Assembly (NCBI RefSeq): GCF_019168305.1
Contig: NZ_JAHTBI010000104.1
Coordinates: 1 to 46,638 of the forward strand
DNA from: Pseudomonas aegrilactucae
Lineage (GTDB): Bacteria; Pseudomonadota; Gammaproteobacteria; Pseudomonadales; Pseudomonadaceae
DNA length: 46,638 nt
Direction of reading: 5' to 3'
In this document: one piece after another, positions 1-7,154 of the stretch
Position numbering within the stretch: the stretch's first letter is position 1
How the letters are laid out: each line of letters begins with the position of its first letter
Position numbers and translations under genes: made by a program
Notes under the pieces: model-generated
The model's input: the letters and a program-made list of their open reading frames with translations, nothing else
Databases searched by the model: none
Told to the model about the DNA's origin: nothing

Positions 1-935
1 CGGGCGCCGGGGCCGCAGGCGTGGCCGGCAGCGTGCCGTCGACCGGGTTCTGCGCCTGGCGATCAGCCGCCTCCTGGGCGTGCGCCGCATCGGCGGCGCG
101 CTGCTCGGGGGTGCGGCTGTCGGAGAACACCAGCAGCATGTAACGGCTGCGGTTGAGCGCGGCGGTGGGTACGGCGCGCACGATTGCAAAGGGCTGCCCG
201 GAGTCGTGAATCACTTCACGCACCGTGGCCACCGGGTAACCGGCCGGGAAGCGCTGGCCAAGGCCCGAGCTCACCAGCAGGTCGCCTTCCTTGATGTCGG
301 CCGTGTCGGCTACATGACGCAGTTCGAGGCGCTCAGGGTTGCCGGTACCGCTGGCAATCGCGCGCAGGCCGTTGCGGTTGACCTGCACCGGAATGCTGTG
401 GGTAGTGTCGGTCAGCAGCAGCACCCGCGAGGTGTACGGCATCAGTTCCACCACCTGGCCCATCAGGCCACGCGCATCGAGCACCGGCTGACCGAGCACC
501 ACGCCATCGCGTTCGCCCTTGTTGATCAGGATTCGGTGAGTGAAGGGATTGGGGTCGACGCCGATCAGTTCGGCGACCTCGACCTTCTCGTTGACCAGCG
601 CCGAGGAATTGAGCAATTCGCGCAGCCGCACGTTCTGCTCGGTCAGGGCCGCCAGCTTCTGCAGGCGCCCTTGCAGCAGCAAGGCTTCGGTCTTGAGTTT
701 TTCGTTCTCGGCCACCAGCTCCGTGCGGCTGCCAAACTGGCTGGCCACACCTTGCCACAGGCGCTGCGGCAGATCGCTGATGGTATAGGAAGGCATCAGC
801 ACCAGCGCCATCTGGCTGCGCAGCGGCTTGAGCAGCGTAAAGCGGGCATCGACCACCATCAGGGCGATCGACAGCACAACCAGCACGAGCAGGTGCACGC
901 CCAGCGAAGGGCCTTTGGCGAAAAGCGGTTTAATA
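1..935 (-). CDS. mreC: MreC, rod shape-determining protein (partial, C-terminus outside window)
   Basis: MreC is a bitopic inner-membrane protein of the elongasome that couples MreB filaments to peptidoglycan synthases. Reading down from 935 the product begins KPLFAKGPSLGVHLL, has one N-terminal membrane segment (residues about 12-27), a coiled-coil stretch (about residues 65-100) and then the periplasmic beta domain with VGVDPN-like and VLLLTD segments. It is open to the window edge (311 codons seen). The tail is Ala/Pro-rich. Start choice: no ATG, GTG or TTG lies between the in-frame stop at about 956 and GTG 899. A clear GAGGAG (947-942) sits 6 nt before ATT 935-933, and starting there aligns with E. 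coli MreC (MKPIFSRGPS). GTG 899 has no Shine-Dalgarno and would remove 12 residues. It follows mreB on the same strand. Identity is secure; the ATT start is inference. Confidence 0.93.
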
Positions 936-1034
936 AGCCGCTCCTCGAAGATTCAGGGGGTCATTCATACGGCAACGCACCGGCCTGCTTGCAGGTTGGA
1001 TGGAAACGACGCCCACACACGTGAGCCCAGCACA

Positions 1035-1064
1035 TACAGGTAGCACTGTAGCGTGCTACCTGTA
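1035..1064 (-). terminator. Hairpin between mreB and mreC (attenuator or processing site)
   Basis: A perfect 12-bp inverted repeat (TACAGGTAGCAC / GTGCTACCTGTA) with a 6-nt loop lies 30 bases after the mreB stop. On the transcribed (minus) strand no U-run follows, so it looks less like a full Rho-independent terminator than like an attenuator, mRNA-stability or processing element that lets mreB be expressed above mreC. Confidence 0.5.
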
Positions 1065-1094
1065 AACCGGGCGACGCAGGAGGCTGTCAGCAGA

Positions 1095-2132
1095 TCACTC
1101 GCTGGAAAGCAGGTCCATGGTGTGCTTGTCCATCATTTCCAGCGCACGGCCACCGCCACGCGCCACGCAGGTCAGCGGGTCTTCGGCGACGATCACCGGC
1201 AGGCCGGTTTCCTGGGCCAGCAGCTTGTCGAGGTCACGCAGCAACGCGCCACCACCGGTCAGCACCAGGCCGCGCTCGGCGATGTCGGAGGCCAGCTCCG
1301 GCGGCGACTGCTCAAGGGCACTCTTGACCGCTTGCACGATGGTCGCCAGCGACTCCTGCAGCGCTTCGAGCACTTCATTGGAGTTCAGGGTGAAGGCACG
1401 TGGCACGCCTTCGGCCAGGTTACGGCCGCGTACGTCGACTTCACGTACTTCGCCACCTGGGTAGGCCGTACCGATTTCCTGCTTGATGCGCTCGGCAGTC
1501 GATTCGCCGATCAGGCTGCCGTAGTTGCGGCGCACGTAGGTGACGATGGCTTCGTCGAAACGGTCGCCACCCACCCGTACGGATTCGGCGTAGACCACGC
1601 CGTTCAAGGAGATCAGCGCGATTTCAGTGGTACCACCACCGATATCGACGACCATCGAACCGCGAGCTTCTTCAACCGGCAGGCCGGCACCGATGGCAGC
1701 GGCCATTGGCTCTTCGATCAGGAATACTTCACGTGCACCGGCACCAAGGGCCGATTCACGGATGGCACGGCGCTCGACCTGGGTCGATTTGCACGGCACG
1801 CAGATCAGCACACGCGGGCTGGGCTGCAGGAAGCTGTTTTCGTGAACCTTGTTGATGAAGTACTGCAGCATTTTTTCGCAAACGCTGAAATCGGCGATCA
1901 CACCGTCCTTCATCGGACGAATGGCAGCGATATTGCCAGGTGTACGGCCGAGCATGCGCTTGGCCTCGGTGCCCACAGCGACGACACTTTTCTGGTTGCC
2001 GTGTGTACGAATGGCCACAACCGAAGGCTCATTCAGGACGATACCGCGCTCACGCACGTAAATAAGGGTGTTGGCAGTGCCCAGGTCGATGGAAAGATCG
2101 CTGGAAAACATGCCACGCAGTTTCTTGAACAT
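1095..2132 (-). CDS. mreB: MreB, actin-like cell shape protein
   Basis: MreB forms membrane-associated actin-like filaments that direct lateral wall growth. The 345 residues match the usual length (E. coli 347). The N-terminus MFKKLRGMFSSDLSIDLGTANTLIY carries the amphipathic membrane-binding start and the phosphate-1 loop DLGTANT. The phosphate-2 loop DIGGGTTEIA lies near residue 165, GGDRFDEAI near 190 and the adenosine motif LTGGGALLRDL near 290. The ATG at 2132 gives the family's N-terminus; only a weak AGGG lies upstream. It heads the mreBC(D) operon and is transcribed divergently from gatCAB. Confidence 0.97.
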   Translation of the reverse strand: MFKKLRGMFSSDLSIDLGTANTLIYVRERGIVLNEPSVVAIRTHGNQKSVVAVGTEAKRMLGRTPGNIAAIRPMKDGVIADFSVCEKMLQYFINKVHENSFLQPSPRVLICVPCKSTQVERRAIRESALGAGAREVFLIEEPMAAAIGAGLPVEEARGSMVVDIGGGTTEIALISLNGVVYAESVRVGGDRFDEAIVTYVRRNYGSLIGESTAERIKQEIGTAYPGGEVREVDVRGRNLAEGVPRAFTLNSNEVLEALQESLATIVQAVKSALEQSPPELASDIAERGLVLTGGGALLRDLDKLLAQETGLPVIVAEDPLTCVARGGGRALEMMDKHTMDLLSSE

Positions 2133-2337
2133 GGGAAAGTGACCCTAGGCAACGCGTGGGTAAAAAAGTGCGGCAAACTCTAACAACGGCGGGGATTTTG
2201 GGCAAGGCGCCAATATGTTAAATTGGCAGTTTTTCCGAGCAAGCCAGCACACAATCGCGGCCTTATGACCGTAAATCTGCCAGCATGTTCCTCATTCGCG
2301 GACCAAATCCGTTTTTTGTTTTCCCCTGGAGATCCCC
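2133..2337. promoter_or_regulatory. Divergent mreB / gatC intergenic region
   Basis: This 205-base spacer must hold the promoters of mreB (minus) and gatCAB (plus). It is AT-richer than its surroundings around 2190-2250 (TTGGGC near 2199, TATGTTAAAT near 2214, and a T-run near 2230), which is a plausible sigma-70 region for gatC, but spacing does not single out one promoter. No ORF or strong hairpin was seen. Confidence 0.3.
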
Positions 2338-2625
2338 ATGGCGCTTGAACGCTGCGACGTGGAAAAGATCGCTCATCTGGCCCGTCTGGGCCTCAATGAA
2401 GCCGATCTTCCGCGCACTACCGATGCCTTGAACAGTATTCTGGGTTTGGTCGACCAGATGCAAGCGGTCGATACCACTGGCATCGAGCCACTGGCCCACC
2501 CCCTGGAAGCCCGTCAGCGCTTGCGTGCCGACGTGGTAACAGAAAGTAACCAGAGAGACAGCTACCAGGCCATCGCCCCGGCGACCGAAAGCGGCCTGTA
2601 CCTGGTTCCTAAAGTCATCGAGTAA
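2338..2625 (+). CDS. gatC: Asp-tRNA(Asn)/Glu-tRNA(Gln) amidotransferase subunit C
   Basis: GatC is the small structural subunit that wraps around and stabilises the GatA-GatB interface. The 95-residue product has the family start (ALERCDVEKIAHLARLGL), the central VDQMQAVDTTGIEPLAHP segment and the LR.D.V.E...R tail. GGAG about 7 nt upstream supports ATG 2338. It is the first gene of gatCAB; gatA follows after 16 bases. The set converts Glu-tRNA(Gln) and/or Asp-tRNA(Asn) to the amidated forms. Confidence 0.96.
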   Translation: MALERCDVEKIAHLARLGLNEADLPRTTDALNSILGLVDQMQAVDTTGIEPLAHPLEARQRLRADVVTESNQRDSYQAIAPATESGLYLVPKVIE

Positions 2626-2641
2626 GGGAAAAGAGCCTGCC

Positions 2642-4093
2642 ATGCATCAACTGACCCTGGCCGAGATCGCCCGCGGACTCGCCGACAAAGCCTTTTCTGC
2701 CGAAGAGCTGACCCGCACGCTGCTGGCGCGCATCCAGCAGCTCGACCCGCAGATAAACAGTTTCATCAGTGTCACCGAAGACCTGGCCCTGGGCCAGGCG
2801 CGTGCCGCCGACGCCCGCCGCGCCGCCGGCCAGAGCGGTGCCCTGCTGGGCGCGCCGATCGCGCACAAGGACCTGTTCTGCACCCAGGGCATCCGTACCA
2901 GCTGCGGTTCGAAGATGCTCGACAACTTCGTCTCGCCGTACGATGCCACCGTGGTGAGCAAGCTGGCCGACGCCGGCATGGTCACCCTGGGCAAGACCAA
3001 CATGGACGAGTTCGCCATGGGTTCGGCCAACGAATCCAGCCACTACGGCCCGGTGAAGAACCCCTGGAACCTCGAGCACGTGCCAGGCGGCTCGTCCGGC
3101 GGTTCGGCCGCAGCCGTGGCTGCGCGCCTGCTGCCGGCGACCACCGGCACCGACACGGGCGGCTCTATCCGCCAGCCAGCCGCGCTGACCAACCTCACCG
3201 GCCTCAAGCCGACGTACGGTCGCGTTTCGCGCTGGGGCATGATCGCCTACGCCTCCAGCCTCGACCAGGGTGGCCCGCTGGCGCGTACCGCCGAAGACTG
3301 CGCGCTGCTGCTGCAGGCCATGGCCGGTTTCGACGCCAAGGACTCCACCAGCATCGACGAGCCGGTACCCGACTACAGCGCACCGCTCAATGCGTCGCTG
3401 CAAGGCCTGCGCATCGGCCTGCCGAAGGAATACTTCGGCGCCGGCCTGGACCCGCGCATCGCCGACCTGATCCAGGCCAGCGTCAAGGAGCTCGAGAAGC
3501 TCGGCGCGGTGGTCAAGCAGATCAGCCTGCCGAACATGCAGCACGCGATACCTGCGTACTACGTGATCGCCCCGGCCGAAGCCTCGTCCAACCTGTCGCG
3601 TTTCGACGGCGTACGCTACGGCTACCGCTGCGATGCCCCCAAGGACCTCACCGACCTGTACAAGCGCTCGCGCGGTGAAGGCTTCGGTGCCGAAGTGCAG
3701 CGGCGCATCATGGTCGGCGCCTACGCGCTGTCGGCCGGCTACTACGACGCCTACTACCTGCAGGCACAGAAGATCCGTCGCCTGATCAAGAACGACTTCA
3801 TGGCTGCCTTCGAAGAGGTCGACGTGATCCTCGGCCCGACCACGCCCAACCCGGCCTGGAAGCTCGGCGCCAAGAACAGCGACCCGGTCGCCGCCTACCT
3901 GGAAGACGTCTACACCATCACCGCCAACCTCGCCGGCCTGCCAGGCCTGTCGATGCCGGCCGGTTTTGTCGACGGCCTGCCGGTCGGCGTGCAACTGCTG
4001 GCCCCGTATTTCCAGGAAGGCCGCCTGCTCAACGTCGCGCACCGCTATCAGCAAGTGACCGACTGGCACACTCGCGCACCTACCGGCTTCTGA
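2642..4093 (+). CDS. gatA: Asp-tRNA(Asn)/Glu-tRNA(Gln) amidotransferase subunit A (glutaminase)
   Basis: GatA is the amidase-signature subunit that hydrolyses glutamine and channels ammonia to GatB. The 483 residues are full length. The Ser-cis-Ser-Lys catalytic triad is visible: K76 in HKDLFC, S151 in GGSSGGSAAA and S175 in DTGGSIRQPA. The GLKPTYGRVSRWG and SSLDQGGP segments are typical of GatA rather than other amidases. It lies between gatC and gatB with spacers of 16 and 11 bases, so the three are surely co-transcribed. Confidence 0.97.
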   Translation: MHQLTLAEIARGLADKAFSAEELTRTLLARIQQLDPQINSFISVTEDLALGQARAADARRAAGQSGALLGAPIAHKDLFCTQGIRTSCGSKMLDNFVSPYDATVVSKLADAGMVTLGKTNMDEFAMGSANESSHYGPVKNPWNLEHVPGGSSGGSAAAVAARLLPATTGTDTGGSIRQPAALTNLTGLKPTYGRVSRWGMIAYASSLDQGGPLARTAEDCALLLQAMAGFDAKDSTSIDEPVPDYSAPLNASLQGLRIGLPKEYFGAGLDPRIADLIQASVKELEKLGAVVKQISLPNMQHAIPAYYVIAPAEASSNLSRFDGVRYGYRCDAPKDLTDLYKRSRGEGFGAEVQRRIMVGAYALSAGYYDAYYLQAQKIRRLIKNDFMAAFEEVDVILGPTTPNPAWKLGAKNSDPVAAYLEDVYTITANLAGLPGLSMPAGFVDGLPVGVQLLAPYFQEGRLLNVAHRYQQVTDWHTRAPTGF

Positions 4094-4104
4094 GGGACTG
4101 ACAC

Positions 4105-5550
4105 ATGCAATGGGAAGTTGTGATCGGGCTGGAAATTCATACCCAGCTCGCCACCCAGTCGAAGATTTTCTCCGGCAGCGCCACCACGTTCGGCTCCGAG
4201 CCGAACACCCAGGCCAGCCTGATCGACCTGGGCATGCCCGGCGTACTGCCGGTGCTCAACGAAGAAGCGGTGCGCATGGCGTGCATGTTCGGCTTGGCGA
4301 TCGACGCCCAGATCGGTCCGCACAACGTGTTCGCACGCAAGAACTACTTCTACCCCGACCTGCCCAAGGGCTACCAGATCAGCCAGATGGAACTGCCGAT
4401 CGTCGGCAAGGGCCACCTGGATATCGCCCTTGAAGACGGTACCGTCAAGCGCATCGGCATCACCCGTGCGCATCTGGAGGAAGACGCCGGCAAGAGCCTG
4501 CACGAAGACTTCAGCGGCGCCAGCGGCATCGACCTGAACCGCGCCGGCACACCGCTGCTGGAGATCGTCTCCGAGCCGGAAATGCGCAGCGCCAAGGAGG
4601 CCGTGGCCTACGTCAAGGCGATCCACGCGCTGGTGCGCTACCTGGGCATCTGCGACGGCAACATGGCCGAGGGCTCGCTGCGCTGCGACTGCAACGTGTC
4701 GATCCGGCCCAAAGGCCAGGTCGAGTTCGGCACCCGCTGCGAGATCAAGAACGTCAACTCGTTCCGCTTCATCGAGAAGGCCATCAACACCGAAGTGCAG
4801 CGCCAGATCGAGCTGATCGAGGACGGTGGCCGGGTCATCCAGGAAACCCGCCTGTACGACCCGAACAAGGACGAGACCCGCTCCATGCGCAGCAAGGAGG
4901 AAGCCAACGACTACCGTTACTTCCCAGACCCCGACCTGCTGCCAGTGGTCATCGAGCCGGCGTTCCTCGACGCCATCCGCGCCACCCTGCCCGAGCTGCC
5001 GCCGCAGAAGCGCGAGCGCTTCCAGAGCCAGTTCGGCCTGTCGGCGTACGACGCCAACGTGCTGGCCTCCAGCCGCGAACAGGCAGACTACTTCGAGCAG
5101 GTGGTCGGCGTGTGCGCTGATGCCAAGCTTGCGGCCAACTGGGTCATGGTCGAGCTGGGCAGCCTGCTGAACAAGCTGGGCCTGGAGATCGACCAGGCGC
5201 CGGTCAGTGCCGCGCAGTTGGGCGGCATGCTGCAGCGCATCCTCGACAACACCATCAGCGGCAAGATCGCCAAGGTGGTGTTCGAGAAGATGGCCGCAGG
5301 CGAAGGCGACGCCGACCAGATCATCGAGGCCGAAGGCCTGAAACAGGTGACTGACAGCGGCGCGATCGAGAAGGTGCTGGACGACGTGCTGGCGACCAAC
5401 GCCGAGCAGGTCGAGCAGTACCGTGCAGCGGATGAAGCCAAGCGCGGCAAGATGTTCGGCTTCTTCGTCGGCCAGGCAATGAAGGCGTCCAAGGGCAAGG
5501 CCAACCCGCAACAGGTGAACCAATTGCTCAAGAGCAAGCTCGAAGGGTAA
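4105..5550 (+). CDS. gatB: Asp-tRNA(Asn)/Glu-tRNA(Gln) amidotransferase subunit B
   Basis: GatB phosphorylates the tRNA-bound Glu/Asp side chain and completes amidation with ammonia from GatA. The 481-residue product starts MQWEVVIGLEIHTQL and contains YFYPDLPKGYQISQ, NRAGTPLLEIVSEPE and the CDCNVSIRP metal/cradle region. The C-terminal helical and YqeY-like tail domain (about 335-481) ends in NQLLKSKLEG. ATG 4105 follows a GAGGGACTG ribosome site. It is the last gene of the operon; an inverted REP pair lies directly downstream. Confidence 0.97.
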   Translation: MQWEVVIGLEIHTQLATQSKIFSGSATTFGSEPNTQASLIDLGMPGVLPVLNEEAVRMACMFGLAIDAQIGPHNVFARKNYFYPDLPKGYQISQMELPIVGKGHLDIALEDGTVKRIGITRAHLEEDAGKSLHEDFSGASGIDLNRAGTPLLEIVSEPEMRSAKEAVAYVKAIHALVRYLGICDGNMAEGSLRCDCNVSIRPKGQVEFGTRCEIKNVNSFRFIEKAINTEVQRQIELIEDGGRVIQETRLYDPNKDETRSMRSKEEANDYRYFPDPDLLPVVIEPAFLDAIRATLPELPPQKRERFQSQFGLSAYDANVLASSREQADYFEQVVGVCADAKLAANWVMVELGSLLNKLGLEIDQAPVSAAQLGGMLQRILDNTISGKIAKVVFEKMAAGEGDADQIIEAEGLKQVTDSGAIEKVLDDVLATNAEQVEQYRAADEAKRGKMFGFFVGQAMKASKGKANPQQVNQLLKSKLEG

Positions 5551-5564
5551 ACCGCGTCGCCTGC

Positions 5565-5649
5565 ATTCGCCGGCAAGCCGGCTCCCACAGGGACCGCACT
5601 GAACGTGAAGACAGTGGGGGGCCTGTGGGAGCTGGCTTGCCAGCGAAGG
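5565..5649. repeat. Inverted REP pair downstream of gatB
   Basis: ATTCGCCGGCAAGCCGGC...CCACAGG (5565-5591) and its near complement CCTGTGGGAGCTGGCTTGCC...GAAGG (5622-5649) face each other across about 30 bases. It is the P. putida-group REP core, repeated at 9587, 23175 and 38232. As RNA it would form a long stem that could stop 3' exonucleases at the end of gatB. Confidence 0.88.
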
Positions 5650-5673
5650 CCACACCACGGAGTAACCGGATAC

Positions 5674-6045
5674 ATGTGGCGTCTCTCTAGCGCGCTAGCG
5701 CTGTTCACCCTGCTCGCCGGCTGTGCCGGCCATGACATCGACCCCCGCGGTTACGACCAGACCGGTACCGCCTCCTATTACGGGGCCCGCCACCACGGCA
5801 AACGCACCGCCAGTGGCGAACCCTTCAACCAGCACGGCCTGACCGCCGCCCACCGCAGCCTGCCCTTCGGCACCCGCGTGCAGGTCACCAACCTGGCCAA
5901 CGACCGCCGCGTGGTGGTACGCATCAATGATCGCGGCCCGCACACCCGTGGCCGCCTGATCGACCTGTCCCGCGCCGCCGCCGAGCAACTGGGCATGATC
6001 CGTAGCGGAACCGCGCGCGTACGGGTACAACGTCTGAGCGACTGA
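5674..6045 (+). CDS. RlpA-like DPBB lipoprotein (putative septal/peptidoglycan lytic transglycosylase)
   Basis: This 123-residue protein starts MWRLSSALALFTLLAGCAG, a lipoprotein signal with lipobox LAGC (Cys17). One double-psi beta-barrel domain (about 27-120) follows, beginning GTASYYG. The residues matching the catalytic Glu, His and Asp of RlpA are present: E49 in ASGEPF, H60 in AAHRSLPFGT and D86 in INDRGPH. There is no C-terminal SPOR domain, so it is shorter than the RlpA of the mrd cluster and may not home to denuded septal glycan. ATG 5674 is chosen because it opens the signal peptide; an upstream in-frame extension from 5605 runs through the REP and is rejected. The antiporter gene begins 20 bases downstream. 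Confidence 0.85.
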   Translation: MWRLSSALALFTLLAGCAGHDIDPRGYDQTGTASYYGARHHGKRTASGEPFNQHGLTAAHRSLPFGTRVQVTNLANDRRVVVRINDRGPHTRGRLIDLSRAAAEQLGMIRSGTARVRVQRLSD

Positions 6046-6065
6046 CCCTGTTTCGGAGCACGACC

Positions 6066-7151
6066 ATTTTCGACCTGGCCGCTTTACCCACCTTCAGCCT
6101 GCTGCAACTGGCCCTGGGCCTGCTGCTGTTGATCGCCGGCGCCGAGCTGCTGGTGCGCGCCGCCCTGCGCCTGGCTGCCAGCCTGCAGGTACGCCCGCTG
6201 ATCATCGGCCTGAGCCTGGTGGCCTTCGGCAGCAGCGCGCCGCAGTTGACCGTCAGCCTGCAAGCCGCCTACACCGGCGCACCCGACGTGGCGGTGGGCA
6301 GCGTGATCGGCAGCAATATCTTCAACGTACTGGTGACCCTGGGCCTGGCCGCACTGATCATTCCGCTGCGCGTATCGCGCCAGCTGGTGCGCCTGGACAT
6401 CCCGCTGATGATCGGCGCAAGCCTGCTGGTGTACCTGCTGGCGCTCAACGAGCGCATCGGCCGCCTCGAAGGCGCCCTGCTGCTGTGCGGCCTGCTCGGC
6501 TACCTGGCGATCCTGTGGCACCAGTCACGCCACCATGCGCGCACCTACCCCGCCCCGGGCCCGCGCCTGCAGCGCGGCGCGGGCTTCTGGCTGGGCACCC
6601 TGACGCTGATGCTCGGCGGCCTGGGGCTGCTGAGCCTGGCCGGGCACCTGCTGCTGGAAGCGGCGGTGGAAGTGGCGGTTGACCTTGGCTTGTCGGAACG
6701 GGTCATCGGCCTGACGGTGGTGGCGGTGTGCACCTCGCTGCCGGAGATGGCCACCTCGCTGATCGCAGCCCTGCGCGGGGAACGTGAGATCGCCGTGGGC
6801 AACGTGATCGGCAGCAACCTGTTCAACCTGCTGGCAGTGCTCGGCCTGACCGCGCTGGTGGCCCCCGCGCCGCTGTCGATCTCGCCCAATGCACTGGCGT
6901 TCGACCTGCCGGTGATGCTCGGCGTCGCGGTGCTGACGCTGCCAGTGTTCTATTCCGGCTACCGCGTGACGCGCGCCGAAGGCCTGGTATTTCTGTGCCT
7001 GTACCTGGCCTACGGCCTGCACGTGGTGGCCTTCACCACCGGCATGCCGCTGGCCACCCGCCTGGAGCAGCTGATGCTGTTCTATGTGCTGCCGGCGCTG
7101 GCCGTGGTGGTGTTGTACACCACGGCGCGCGCCTGGCGCCGCCAGCACTGA
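6066..7151 (+). CDS. Calcium/sodium antiporter (CaCA family, YrbG-like), ATT start proposed
   Basis: This inner-membrane cation exchanger has two inverted alpha-repeats. The first (LVAFGSSAPQLTVS, VIGSNIFNVLVTLGL) and second (VVAVCTSLPEMATSLIA, NVIGSNLFNLLAVLGL) carry the ion-binding signatures of K+-independent Na+/Ca2+ exchangers. About ten membrane helices are visible. In the first repeat the usual acidic residue is replaced (SAPQ, not SLPE), which may change ion choice or coupling. Start: between the in-frame stop at 6003 and TTG 6129 there is no ATG, GTG or TTG. Starting at TTG 6129 cuts the first helix (FSLLQLALGLLLLIAGAELL) in half. ATT 6066 lies 7 nt after GGAG (6055-6058) and gives 361 residues. 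Probably co-transcribed with the RlpA-like gene. Confidence 0.88.
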   Translation: MFDLAALPTFSLLQLALGLLLLIAGAELLVRAALRLAASLQVRPLIIGLSLVAFGSSAPQLTVSLQAAYTGAPDVAVGSVIGSNIFNVLVTLGLAALIIPLRVSRQLVRLDIPLMIGASLLVYLLALNERIGRLEGALLLCGLLGYLAILWHQSRHHARTYPAPGPRLQRGAGFWLGTLTLMLGGLGLLSLAGHLLLEAAVEVAVDLGLSERVIGLTVVAVCTSLPEMATSLIAALRGEREIAVGNVIGSNLFNLLAVLGLTALVAPAPLSISPNALAFDLPVMLGVAVLTLPVFYSGYRVTRAEGLVFLCLYLAYGLHVVAFTTGMPLATRLEQLMLFYVLPALAVVVLYTTARAWRRQH

Positions 7152-7154
7152 ACA

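Noticed and set aside
2615..5658. Two long minus-strand frames opposite gatA and gatB
   Set aside because: Shadows of the gatCAB genes; no family resemblance.
6129..6131. TTG as the start of the antiporter
   Set aside because: It cuts the first membrane helix in half and has no ribosome site; ATT 6066 fits better.
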